DNA from: Natronomonas halophila
Lineage (GTDB): Archaea; Halobacteriota; Halobacteria; Halobacteriales; Haloarculaceae
Direction of reading: 5' to 3'
Length of the DNA: 64,000 nucleotides
Assembly (NCBI RefSeq): GCF_013391085.1
Contig: NZ_CP058334.1
Coordinates: forward strand, 1,364,001 to 1,428,000
Shown here: positions 35,204 through 43,024 of the stretch, piece by piece
How the letters are laid out: each line of letters begins with the position of its first letter
Position numbering within the stretch: position 1 is the first letter of the stretch
Made by a program: the position numbers and the translations under genes
The notes under the pieces: generated by a model
Seen by the model: only the letters and a program-made list of their open reading frames with translations
Told to the model about the DNA's origin: nothing
Databases searched by the model: none

Positions 35204-36502
35204 TCAGGCGCGTTCGACCTCGAAATACAGCACCTGCACGTCGATATCGAGGCCGTGTTCGGTCCGGAGACGGTTGTCTATCGCCTCCGCGAGGCCCGGC
35301 CGTGGGGCGTCGGGCGGGACGCCGACGGTGACGACCACCGTCTCCGGGCGGTGGAAGAGCACGTATTCGGTCTCCGTTCGGACCTCCAGTTCGACCAGTT
35401 GATAGCTCTGATAGGCCGGGTCCGCCAGTTCCGTGTTCACGCTCTCGCGGATGTCCTGTTCGGCCGTCGCCGTCTGATAGGAGTCGTAGGTGACGCCGCC
35501 GAGGAACAGCGACAGGAGCGCGATGGCGGCAACGAGGACGCCGACCCGTTTGAGGGTCGCGACGCGCGCACGGTCACGGCGGAAGAAGTGTTCCGGCCGG
35601 TAGCCGGCATACCAGAGGACCAGCAGGGCCGCGAGGTTAATCGAGAGGACGTTGACCGCGACGAGGACGCCGGACCCGACCGCCAGCGCGGGAAGGCCGT
35701 AGGCGATGCCGATACCCACCGTCGCCGCGGGCGGAATCAACGCCACCGCAATCATGACGCCGACCAGCGCGGCGCTGATGCCGGTCATCAGGCTGAGCGC
35801 GCCGGCCACGCCCGCACCGAGGGCGACCACGAGCGAGAGGAAGTTCGGCGAGAGCCGTTCTTCGACTTCGCTCAGGGCCAGCGGGTCCAACCCCGGCGGC
35901 ACGAGGTTCGCCATCTGCACGAAGACCGCGAAGCCCGTCGCCGCGACGATAGAGAGGAGAACACCAAAGACCTGCAGGAGGATGCCCCGTCGGAAGAGTT
36001 CGGCGTCGTCGACGACGCTACCGACCGCCGCGGCCATCGCCGGGCCGATAAGCGGCGCGATAACCATCGACCCCACGACGGTCGCCGGCGAGTCCAACAG
36101 GAGGCCGGCGGTGGCGATGACCGCCGAGACGATTGTCATCACGACGTAGGTCGGCAGCGAGGAGGCCAACTCCTCGGCGCGGGCGACCAGTTCCTGTCTG
36201 GCGATGCGGTCGCTGCTGTCCCCGTTTTCCTCCCCGTATTCCTCCTTCAAGCGGTCGAACTTCTCGGAGACGACCGTCTCCGCGCTCAATACGACCGTGT
36301 AGGCCTGCCGGTCGAGGCCGACCTCGCGGAGGTCCTCCAGAATCGGCTCGACGGCGTTCGTCGGCAGCGGGAAGTACGCCACAGCCGTGTACTCCCGGCC
36401 GCTGGTCTCGTCGGTGACGACGTAGTCGATACCCTCCTCGTCGAGGACCTTCAGCACCGTCTCCCGCTTGCCGGCAGGGATGGTCACCTGAACGAGTCGC
36501 AC
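35204..36502 (-). CDS. DUF389 (TIGR00341) integral membrane protein
   Basis: 432 residues. The N-terminal ~140 residues form a soluble domain (MRLVQVTIPAGKRETVLKVL, then TDETSGREYTAVAYFPLP). The DUF389 membrane domain follows, with TVVGSMVIAPLIGPAMAAAVG, LMTGISAALVGVMIAVALIPPAATVG and ALAVGSGVLVAVNVLSINLAAL. The C-terminal ~90 residues are extracytoplasmic after a last helix. Transport has been suggested for this family but no substrate is established. Confidence 0.85.
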   Translation of the reverse strand: MRLVQVTIPAGKRETVLKVLDEEGIDYVVTDETSGREYTAVAYFPLPTNAVEPILEDLREVGLDRQAYTVVLSAETVVSEKFDRLKEEYGEENGDSSDRIARQELVARAEELASSLPTYVVMTIVSAVIATAGLLLDSPATVVGSMVIAPLIGPAMAAAVGSVVDDAELFRRGILLQVFGVLLSIVAATGFAVFVQMANLVPPGLDPLALSEVEERLSPNFLSLVVALGAGVAGALSLMTGISAALVGVMIAVALIPPAATVGIGIAYGLPALAVGSGVLVAVNVLSINLAALLVLWYAGYRPEHFFRRDRARVATLKRVGVLVAAIALLSLFLGGVTYDSYQTATAEQDIRESVNTELADPAYQSYQLVELEVRTETEYVLFHRPETVVVTVGVPPDAPRPGLAEAIDNRLRTEHGLDIDVQVLYFEVERA

Positions 36503-36573
36503 ACTGGCCCGTCGAACGGCACCGCGTTAACCCTGTCGCCGTCGGGAGAGCCGACCGAAAACGGGTGCCGGAC

Positions 36574-37008
36574 TCACACCGAAAGGACGGGCTGGGAGGC
36601 GTGGGCCAGCACGTACTCGGCGGCCTTCTCGATGACCGCCTCGGGGTCGCCGGTGACCGGTTCCCGCGGGACGACGACGAAATCCGCGTTCAGGGTCTCG
36701 GCGACGTCGAGAATGACGCTTCCGGGGTGCTGCGAGAGCCGCGAGACCGAAAAGCCGCAGGCCGACGAGTGGGTGATCGGCACCTCACCGGAGAGCGTCC
36801 GGACGGTGGCCATGATTTCCTCGCCCTGCTTGGCGACCGATTCGGCGGTAACCTCGCCGTTGGCCATCGCGTCGCCGGCGTTCTCCGCGACGAGATACAC
36901 CGCGTGGACGCCCGCTTCGTAGCGCTCGGCGACGGCGGTGGCGTACTCGACGGCCTCCAGGGCCGTCTCGGAACCGTCGACCGGAACGAGGACCGTATCG
37001 ACCTGCAT
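36574..37008 (-). CDS. Universal stress protein (UspA family)
   Basis: 144 residues, single Usp domain: TVLVPVDGSETALEAVEYAT at the start, the middle helix/strand region, and NADFVVVPREPVTGDPEAVIEKAAEYVLAHASQPVLSV when read in pieces. The usual G-x2-G-x9-G-[ST] ATP-binding motif is not clearly kept (PVTGDPEAVI), so this may be a non-ATP-binding Usp. Divergent from another Usp gene 77 bases away. Confidence 0.83.
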   Translation of the reverse strand: MQVDTVLVPVDGSETALEAVEYATAVAERYEAGVHAVYLVAENAGDAMANGEVTAESVAKQGEEIMATVRTLSGEVPITHSSACGFSVSRLSQHPGSVILDVAETLNADFVVVPREPVTGDPEAVIEKAAEYVLAHASQPVLSV

Positions 37009-37085
37009 ACCTGAGTCTTGCTCCGGGTACTCAAAAAGCTGTGTCCGCGGGTACTTTTAAGCCGACGGCGGGCCGACAGTCTGGT

Positions 37086-37523
37086 ATGTTCGAGACGGTG
37101 GTGGTCGCAACCGACGGCTCCGAGAGCGTCGGCCGGGCCGTGGATTGCACGCTCGACCTCGCGGCGAAGTTCGACGCCACCGTCCACGCGCTTTACGTCA
37201 TCAACGAGAGTCAGGTAGAGTCACTGCCCGAACGGCTCCACAGTGACGTCCGGCAGGCTCTCGACGAACAGGGACAGGACGCGCTGGATAACGTTATCGA
37301 AGCCAACGAGGACCGCGAGTATCCCGTCGACCTCGAAACCGCGGTCCGTGTCGGCCGCCCGGCCAAACAAATCGTCGGCTACGTCCGGGATATCGAGGCC
37401 GATGCGGTGGCGATGGGTACCCGTGGCCGGAGCGGCAAACACTCCTTTCTGGTCGGTAGCGTCGCCGAACGCGTCGTCCGCACCTCGCCGAAGCCGGTGT
37501 TGACGGTTCGGCAGTTGGATTAG
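37086..37523 (+). CDS. Universal stress protein (UspA family)
   Basis: 145 residues from the ATG at 37086 (MFETVVVATDGSESVGRAVD). The ATP-binding motif is present: GTRGRSGKHSFLVGSVAERV, followed by PKPVLTVRQ. Divergently transcribed from the neighbouring Usp gene, suggesting a shared control region in 37009-37085. Haloarchaeal genomes carry many such proteins; specific roles are not assigned. Confidence 0.87.
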   Translation: MFETVVVATDGSESVGRAVDCTLDLAAKFDATVHALYVINESQVESLPERLHSDVRQALDEQGQDALDNVIEANEDREYPVDLETAVRVGRPAKQIVGYVRDIEADAVAMGTRGRSGKHSFLVGSVAERVVRTSPKPVLTVRQLD

Positions 37524-37590
37524 TCGGGCGCGACACGCACGCGCCACCGCCGAACGAGGGATTATTCCCCGGGGCGCCCCACCCGTCGGT

Positions 37591-38670
37591 ATGGACGATT
37601 GGCTCATCGACGACGAGACCCTCCCCCTTAGCCGTCGCTCGGTCCTCCCGGGCGAGGGCTTTTTCATGCCGGATTCGCTCGACGAGGCACAGGCCGAACA
37701 GGAGGCCCGCGAGACGTTGGCCGACGCCGACCGCGTGGTCATCGCCGACCCCGACGCCGACGGCCTCGGCTGTGTCGCCCTCCTGCGGCAGGCCTTCGAC
37801 GAGGCCTCACTTCTGCCTGCTGGCCCCCACGAACTCGGCGAAGCCCTCGAATACGTCGCCGAGTACGCCGAACCCGGCATCGACGTCTACGTCTGTGACC
37901 TCTGTCCGGATTCGGAGTACGACATCGAATCGCTGCCGCTGGTGGCCGAACTCGCCGACTCGGTGCGCTGGTTCGACCACCACCAGTGGGACGACGAATA
38001 CGTCGACCTCGTCCGCGAGCACGCCGAGTTGGTCGTCGGCGACTCCGACGAGGAGTGTACCACCGACGTGGCGCTCCGCTCGCTCGATTTCGACTTCGAC
38101 GACCGCTTCGTCGACCTCGCGGCAGTCACCCGCGACCACGACCTCTGGATTCGCGACGACCCCCGCAGCGACGACCTCGCGGACAACTCCCACTGGGCCG
38201 ACCCCGAGGAGTACATCGAGACGGTGACCGAACACGGCGCGGACCTGCCCGCCGAGGTCCAGGACTTCCTCGAGGAACAGCGCGTCGAGAAGGAAGCCCT
38301 CATCGAGAAGGCCGTCGACCGCGCCGAGTACAAGGTCATCGGCGACTGGACGGTCGGCGTCACCTACGGCCGGTGTTCGCAAAACGAGGTCGCTGAAGCG
38401 ATGCGCGAGGAGGGCGCCGACGCCTCGGTCATCGTCAAACCCGCCGGCTCCGCGTCGATTCGCGGCACCGACGAGTTCGAGCGCTGCCACGAAGTCGCCG
38501 CACAGGTCAGCGGCGGCGGCCACCCGAAAGCCGCCGGCTGCAAGCCCGATATCTACGACGACATGCTGGATTACGCCCACCACTGGACGACCCGCGGCGC
38601 CATCACGAAGCAGGTCATCCTCGACGCCTTCCGGAACCTCGACGACGAGGAGTCCGAAGCCGACGCATAA
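37591..38670 (+). CDS. DHH/DHHA1 family phosphoesterase
   Basis: 359 residues. DHH domain motifs: VVIADPDADGLGCVALL (~45-65), CDLCPDSEYD, and RWFDHHQWDDE with the name-giving Asp-His-His; the C-terminal DHHA1 domain has GRCSQNEVAEAMREEGAD and VSGGGHPKAAGC. It resembles haloarchaeal RecJ-like or nanoRNase-like proteins, which degrade short nucleic acids or cyclic dinucleotides. Substrate undetermined. The first 30 residues precede the domain and may not all be translated. Confidence 0.85.
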   Translation: MDDWLIDDETLPLSRRSVLPGEGFFMPDSLDEAQAEQEARETLADADRVVIADPDADGLGCVALLRQAFDEASLLPAGPHELGEALEYVAEYAEPGIDVYVCDLCPDSEYDIESLPLVAELADSVRWFDHHQWDDEYVDLVREHAELVVGDSDEECTTDVALRSLDFDFDDRFVDLAAVTRDHDLWIRDDPRSDDLADNSHWADPEEYIETVTEHGADLPAEVQDFLEEQRVEKEALIEKAVDRAEYKVIGDWTVGVTYGRCSQNEVAEAMREEGADASVIVKPAGSASIRGTDEFERCHEVAAQVSGGGHPKAAGCKPDIYDDMLDYAHHWTTRGAITKQVILDAFRNLDDEESEADA

Positions 38671-38697
38671 CGCGAAAAGAACGGAACGTTCCGCCCG

Positions 38698-39150
38698 CTA
38701 TTCCTCGACGACCCACTTGTCGGAGTAGGTCGTCCCGCAGGCACAGGCCGCGTAGGCGTGAATCACGTCGCCCTCGGCGTAGATACCGCCGACGGCCTCG
38801 TTTTGCTCCTCGGCGAAGGCGAAGACGAACTTGACGTAGTGTTCGTCGGCCTCGCCGTCGCCGACCTCGGGACAACTGCCGCTGGTGCAGTCCTCGGCGA
38901 TGTCGCCGTCGGTCTGCATCGCCTGCCCGGCGAAATCCATCGCATCCAGCCCCGTCGCGCTCTGGAAGGCGGCCTTGCCGTCGTCGCCCGGCAGAACGAG
39001 GATGACGCCGTCCTCGACGCGCGTGCCGATTTCGAGCAGGTCGTCGATGGAGCCGACGCCCTCCTCGTGGAGGTAGATGAGGATGTCCTCGGGGCGCTCC
39101 CCGCGAAGAAAGGCGTCGTAAAGGGCGCTCTCCTCGCCGTCCTCGCTCAT
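38698..39150 (-). CDS. Conserved haloarchaeal protein with cysteine cluster
   Basis: 150 residues. N-terminal helices (LYDAFLRGERPEDILIYLHEEG) lead into an acidic domain with CTSGSCPEVGD and, near the C-terminus, YAACACGTTYSDKW. The four to five Cys residues could form a metal site or disulfides. It resembles a haloarchaeal DUF (possibly DUF5807), but I am not certain of the family number. Its start overlaps the upstream gene's stop by four bases; last gene of the S6e transcription unit. Confidence 0.68.
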   Translation of the reverse strand: MSEDGEESALYDAFLRGERPEDILIYLHEEGVGSIDDLLEIGTRVEDGVILVLPGDDGKAAFQSATGLDAMDFAGQAMQTDGDIAEDCTSGSCPEVGDGEADEHYVKFVFAFAEEQNEAVGGIYAEGDVIHAYAACACGTTYSDKWVVEE

Positions 39151-39560
39151 CCGTCGAGGTCCTCCGCTATCGAGGCGAGGCTGTCGTCCGGGCTGTCGGC
39201 GACCTGGTAGACCGCGTCCTCACCGGGCGCCCGGAAGCCGTACTGTTCGCCATCGACGACGATATCGACGAGCACGGACCGGCCGGCTTCGAGGTCCTTC
39301 TCGTCGACCCACTCGCTCAGACGGTTCTGACCGTCGCGTTCGCGGGCCAAGCGGGCGTTCTCGTAGAGCCCGCGAATCTCGACGTCGCCGTCCAGTCCGA
39401 CCTGCACGTCGGCGTGGTAGGTTGTGTTGCCGGCTTCGACGCGGACCACGCCCTCCGGCATCGTCCCCTCGGGAACGACGACTTTCGGACGGTTCAACGC
39501 GCCAGCCTGCTCTATCGACGCACGGACGGTTTCGACACCGTCTGAAGAAAGGCTCGGCAT
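39147..39560 (-). CDS. Conserved haloarchaeal protein of unknown function
   Basis: 137 residues. Mostly beta-rich acidic sequence (KVVVPEGTMPEGVVRVEAGNTTYHADV in pieces, SVLVDIVVDGEQYGFRAPGE). No catalytic motif is visible. It starts 20 bases after the S6e stop and overlaps the next gene by four bases, so the three form an operon. That placement suggests a housekeeping or translation-linked role, but this is only inference. Confidence 0.66.
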   Translation of the reverse strand: MPSLSSDGVETVRASIEQAGALNRPKVVVPEGTMPEGVVRVEAGNTTYHADVQVGLDGDVEIRGLYENARLARERDGQNRLSEWVDEKDLEAGRSVLVDIVVDGEQYGFRAPGEDAVYQVADSPDDSLASIAEDLDG

Positions 39561-39580
39561 GAAAGAATGAACCGCGGTCG

Positions 39581-39970
39581 TTACTCGTCGTCCTCGCCGC
39601 CGAGGAGGTCGTCGATGGACTCCTCGCCCTGCTCGACGATGCTGGCGTTGATCTGTCGCGTGTCGTCGGAGATTTCCGCGCCGCGAACGGTCACGCGCTT
39701 GCGCTCGCCGTCGACGCTCGGCTCGAAGCCGACGCCGCCCTCGAGGAGGATTTCGGCGGTGTCCGTGCCCGAGACGTCCTCGCGCATCGGTCGGCCCGAC
39801 GTGTCGGAGCCGCCCGTGATTTCGAGTTCGTAGCCCGAGAGGCCGAGGGCGTCACCGTCGACGGTTTCGCCGATAGAACGGCCGATGAATCGGTTCGCGT
39901 CCTGTCCGTCCACCTCGAAGGAGTACGTAGTGCCGTCCTCGTCCCCGACGACGACCTGAAAGTCTGCCAT
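39581..39970 (-). CDS. rps6e: Ribosomal protein S6e
   Basis: 129-residue small-subunit protein of the archaeal/eukaryotic S6e family. The start at 39970 yields MADFQVVVGDEDGTTYSFEV; the family core GRSIGETVDGDALGL, YELEITGGSDTSGRPMRED is intact, including the GGSD.xGxPM signature. The eukaryotic phosphorylated C-terminal extension is absent, as expected for archaea. Heads an operon with two conserved haloarchaeal proteins and diverges from engB across a 729-base gap holding a family A element. Confidence 0.93.
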   Translation of the reverse strand: MADFQVVVGDEDGTTYSFEVDGQDANRFIGRSIGETVDGDALGLSGYELEITGGSDTSGRPMREDVSGTDTAEILLEGGVGFEPSVDGERKRVTVRGAEISDDTRQINASIVEQGEESIDDLLGGEDDE

Positions 39971-40107
39971 ACGGGATGACACTCGGTGCGGCGGCAAAAG
40001 GGTATTGAAACAGATTGGTGGCTGGGCGTTTTTGGATTCGGTATCTATTCACCCGCTTCGGCGCGCTTTCGGGTGTTTTGCTCTACTGGGGTTGTGTTCT
40101 TTGGCGG

Positions 40108-40600
40108 TTTATAAATCGAGCTTGGCGACTCCTCGGCTGCAAACAGCCGGAAAGCCCTCGGCCGCTGGCGGTCGCTCAGCGACATATCCTCGCTTCGCTC
40201 GGATAGTGGTCGCTGAGGCGACTATATAAACGCCAGCGCACCTCGCCCTTTCTGTCCGCCAGGAACCGCGACCGCACCGCGCCTGCCCTTCCCCGGGTCG
40301 CGAGGGTCGCCGAGGGCGACCACTCGCTCCCGGCCAAGTGAGTCTTATAAATGGCGCGCGCTGGCCGACCGCCGCGAGCACACCGCGAGCGGCGGTCAGA
40401 CGGAGCCGTGCGAGGGACGACTGAACCCGAGCGAAAGCGAGGGTGAAGGAGTCGGTTGGGGAGGGTGTGGCTGCGGTCGCGGTACCTGGCGGAATCGAAG
40501 GGCGAGGCCGGATGGACGAAGCACGGCGACGCAAGCACCGCAGGGAGCAACGCGACCGAGGCGCGCAGCGAGCCGCGCGAGTCGAGCCGGCCGAGGGCTT
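40108..40600 (+). repeat. Family A intergenic element, copy 1
   Basis: Non-coding element in the gap between divergent rps6e and engB. It opens with TTTATAAAT. Its terminal inverted repeat AAGCCCTCGGCCG at 40152-40164 pairs exactly with 40588-40600. Inside are CGCTGGCG/CGCCAGCG (40163-40170, 40231-40238), GTCGCTCAGCGAC/GTCGCTGAGGCGAC (40171-40183, 40209-40222), GGTCGCC/GGCGACC (40305-40311, 40315-40321) and GACCGCCGC/GCGGCGGTC (40367-40375, 40389-40397). TATA-like CTATATAAAC and CTTATAAATGG lie between the stems. The element at 49788-50468 has the same order with different but still pairing stems. Short overlapping reading frames exist, but none looks like a gene. The rest of 39971-40699 holds the rps6e and engB promoter sequences. 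Confidence 0.8.
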
Positions 40601-40699
40601 CGGAGGCGGCAGTCCCTCTTGAGTAGCAGTCGGCAACATCAAACCCCTCAATTCCAGCAGAACCGGTCGGCTTATCCGAGCCAGCAGTCAAACATACAT

Positions 40700-41320
40700 A
40701 TGTTCGATTCACGCCCGAACCGCGATGCGGAGGTCGTCCTTCTCGGGCGGTCCAACGTCGGGAAATCGACGTTGATGCGGGAGATTACGGGCCACAGCAA
40801 GTTCGCCACCGGTGGCAGCCCCGGGGTCACGAAGAAGCCGAACCACTACGACTGGACTTCGGAGGACTTCGTCATCACCGACCTGCCGGGATTCGGCTTC
40901 ATGTCCGGCGTCCCCGAGGACGTCCGCGAGGACATCAAACGCCGCGTCGTCCAGTACCTCGAAGAGTACGCCGACAACATCCTCGTCGGCGTCCTCGTCG
41001 TCGACGGCAAGGCCGCCGTCGATATCATCGACCGCCACTCCGGCCCCGACGAGATTCCCCACGACGTCGAGATGTTCGGCTTCCTCCAGGAACTCGACAT
41101 CCCCACCGTCGTCGCCGTCAACAAGATGGACAAGGTCGACGAGCAGGACGACCGCCTCGACGAACTCGCCGAACGCCTCGGCTTCTATCCCCCGTGGCAG
41201 CAGTTCGACCACATCTTCGCGCCAATCTCCGCCAAGCGGGGCAATATCCAGCCGCTCAACGATGCGGTTCGGCACCATCTGCACGAACAGCAGCGGGACG
41301 ACCTTTTCAAGTTCTTTTAA
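40700..41320 (+). CDS. engB: EngB/YihA-type GTPase
   Basis: 206-residue GTPase that in bacteria assists 50S subunit assembly. G1 GRSNVGKST at 16-24, the switch segment [16 protein letters not shown]3 [11 protein letters not shown]4 NKMDKVD and G5-like PISAKRGN. The start at 40700 ([21 protein letters not shown]) is the family start; an upstream in-frame ATG would add 27 residues encoded by the flank of the repeat element. A family B element begins five bases after the stop codon. Confidence 0.9.
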   Translation: MFDSRPNRDAEVVLLGRSNVGKSTLMREITGHSKFATGGSPGVTKKPNHYDWTSEDFVITDLPGFGFMSGVPEDVREDIKRRVVQYLEEYADNILVGVLVVDGKAAVDIIDRHSGPDEIPHDVEMFGFLQELDIPTVVAVNKMDKVDEQDDRLDELAERLGFYPPWQQFDHIFAPISAKRGNIQPLNDAVRHHLHEQQRDDLFKFF

Positions 41321-41324
41321 ACCA

Positions 41325-41530
41325 CGAACTTTTTGCCGGCGCGGGTTGCGGGCTACGCCCGCAACCACATGACGTGGCGGCGAAGCCGCCACGCTCGCGT
41401 AGCGCGCCGTGCAAAAGTTCGATGAAAAAGACACGTCGGCCCTCCCTACGGTCGGGCCTCCGTCCCGCGCTCCCTGCGGTCGCGCGGAGAACCGCCTCGG
41501 GGGCCTTCTCCGAAGGCCCCACTCGGCGGA
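41325..41530 (+). repeat. Family B intergenic element, copy 2
   Basis: Begins CGAACTTTTTGC four bases past the engB TAA. It then has paired hairpins (GGTTGCGGGC/GCCCGCAACC; GTGGCGGC/GCCGCCAC) and returns with GCAAAAGTTCG, closing a long stem. The rest is ATGAAAAAGACAC, CCCTCCCTACGGTC, GCGGAGAACCGCCTCGGGGG, a GGCCTTC/GAAGGCC hairpin and CTCGGCGGA. The hairpin sequences differ from copy 1 (9548-9705), while the linkers are nearly identical. The first stem with its T-run could also act as a transcription terminator for engB. Confidence 0.78.
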
Positions 41531-41718
41531 TACTAACCGCTCGTTGATTGTTGAAGCCTCTCGTCAGAAGTTGGAACGGTGGCTCAGAGAAAGTCCCTCA
41601 TCACAAGGGGCTCAGAGGGGGTAACTGTCGTCACCGCCACCATCGGCACTTGGCTCTGGACCACCAAGAATCCACGCTTACGTGCTCACAGGGGCGAGGG
41701 GTTCGCCTGCTCGTGGAA
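41531..41718. other. Intergenic stretch after family B element, nothing recognised
   Basis: With the preceding element, this makes a gene-free gap of about 400 bases. It has no convincing coding frame, no tRNA-like cloverleaf and no matched repeats. It lies between the 3' ends of convergent genes, so it may simply hold terminators. Confidence 0.5.
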
Positions 41719-42066
41719 CTACGTCTCCGACTGCAGGATGTCCATCAGTCGGCTCTTGCCGAGTTCCTCGATGAGCACGGAGAGTTCGAGGATTTTCTCC
41801 TCGCCGAGTTCCTCCACGAGGGCTTCGATTTCGTCGGCCGTGAACGTACGTGCGAGACTCGCCATCGTATCGACGACCTCACCGGTGCGCTCGGCGGCGT
41901 CCTGCGACGGCGAAATCGTCAACGGCCGGTTGACGAACTCACCCTCCTTGTAGTAGCAGAACCGGAGCTGGTTCTCGTCGGCGTCCTCGGGCGTCACGAT
42001 CTGCACCACGCCGTAGCCGTCCTCCCATTCGTCGACTTTCTGTTCGAGAATCGTTCGGTATCGCAT
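41719..42066 (-). CDS. Conserved haloarchaeal protein of unknown function
   Basis: 115 residues starting MRYRTILEQKVDEWEDGYGV. The N-terminal half is beta-rich (VVQIVTPEDADENQLRFCYY), the C-terminal half is two long acidic helices (SLARTFTADEIEALVEELG, ILELSVLIEELGKSRLMDIL) that may dimerise. No family recognised. A TATA-like CTTATGTATG lies about 25-30 bases upstream of the ATG. Confidence 0.68.
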   Translation of the reverse strand: MRYRTILEQKVDEWEDGYGVVQIVTPEDADENQLRFCYYKEGEFVNRPLTISPSQDAAERTGEVVDTMASLARTFTADEIEALVEELGEEKILELSVLIEELGKSRLMDILQSET

Positions 42067-42175
42067 TACGACAACGCTTGTCGCCTACATACATAAGCGC
42101 TTTCGCTTAGAAGATTCGTGGAATGGGAGAATAGTCAGTCCACAGCTAGCCGCTGTCGTCCCGGGACAGTAAGTG

Positions 42176-42874
42176 CTACGCCAGCGCCAGCACGGTGTCG
42201 GCAACCGCACCGACGATCGTCTCCCACACCGAGACGTCCGTCGCCATCGCCAGCACGGTATCGAGCCCGAAGAAGGCAAACAGGCCGGCGGCGACGAAGT
42301 GGACCGTCCGCGCCTCGAAGAGGTGGGCAAACCGGCTGAACACGTAGGCGTTCAGCAGGCTGACGGGGATAATCGCGAGCATCTCACCGAGCCAGATGGC
42401 TGCGGTGGCGCCGTACTGGGCGGCGAGGCCGATGGTTACCAGTTGCGTCTTGTCGCCGAACTCGCCGGCCGCCATCAATACGAAGATGGGGAGATAGCCG
42501 CCGAACACCTCCGGGACCTCCCGGTCGATGATGGGAACGCGGACGTCCTCGGCGACGCCGAGGCCGCCATCGGCGACCGTCGACATGTCCTGACCCGGGT
42601 CGGGCGCCGACCGCGCCAGCAGATACGCAAAGAGGAGGAACATCCCGGCGGTGATGCCGTCGAGAGCGAGCGGCGGGAGCACCTGCTGAAGCAGATGACC
42701 GAACCAGATTTCCAGCGCCGTCCAGCCGGCGAAGGCGGCAGTCGCGGCGGCGACGACACCGAGGGGATGATAGCGCGTCGACAGCCCCGCGATGATGAAC
42801 TGGACCTTCTCGCCCGGCAGCACCGCGAGTTGCGCGACGAAGGCGACGGCGACGATAGTGAGGAACTCGGCCAT
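42176..42874 (-). CDS. TMEM165/GDT1-family cation transporter
   Basis: 232-residue membrane protein of the UPF0016/GDT1 family, whose members exchange Ca2+ or Mn2+ for protons (Gdt1, cyanobacterial Mnx). Two homologous three-helix halves are joined by an acidic loop (~90-125). The second half has the canonical ExGDKT motif, GEFGDKTQLVTIGL, with Glu138 and Asp141. The matching motif in the first half is degenerate (LAVLPGEKVQFIIAG, Glu22 shifted), so the usual symmetric metal site is altered. A DtxR-like palindrome lies 89 bases upstream, suggesting metal-dependent control. Confidence 0.83.
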   Translation of the reverse strand: MAEFLTIVAVAFVAQLAVLPGEKVQFIIAGLSTRYHPLGVVAAATAAFAGWTALEIWFGHLLQQVLPPLALDGITAGMFLLFAYLLARSAPDPGQDMSTVADGGLGVAEDVRVPIIDREVPEVFGGYLPIFVLMAAGEFGDKTQLVTIGLAAQYGATAAIWLGEMLAIIPVSLLNAYVFSRFAHLFEARTVHFVAAGLFAFFGLDTVLAMATDVSVWETIVGAVADTVLALA

Positions 42875-42962
42875 ATCAGCGGGTCACCCCGACGATACCG
42901 CGGCCTCGTAGCGCGGCGGTACTCGCCCGGATCGCCACGGTATCAGCTCCCATTACGTGTAA

Positions 42963-42976
42963 TTAGATGCCCCTAA
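42963..42976 (-). promoter_or_regulatory. DtxR/SirR-like palindrome upstream of the GDT1-family gene
   Basis: TTAGATGCCCCTAA has TTAG and CTAA half-sites six bases apart, the same geometry as the site at 46204-46219 and as classical DtxR boxes. It lies 89 bases upstream of the GDT1 ATG. A single copy with an imperfect centre, so chance occurrence is possible. Confidence 0.4.
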
Positions 42977-43024
42977 TCCTAAAAAGGTTCAAATCTAATC
43001 CGAGCGGCGAGGGTGAGGGGGTCG

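Noticed and set aside
40108-40600. 7S/SRP RNA or RNase P RNA
   Set aside because: Repeated in the window with diverged stems, and I could not find the conserved core motifs of either RNA.
40109-40712. Minus-strand frames in family A copy 1, partly similar in translation to a frame in copy 2
   Set aside because: The frames share short peptides (GQRAP, RPGEGQ, AGVYIVA) only because the DNA blocks are conserved; stem positions change in a paired manner, not a codon-wise manner. Could be revisited if transcripts and peptides are found.
42060-42175. yybP-ykoY-type manganese riboswitch near the GDT1 gene
   Set aside because: This stretch lies downstream of the GDT1 gene rather than in its leader, and no matching paired core is visible.
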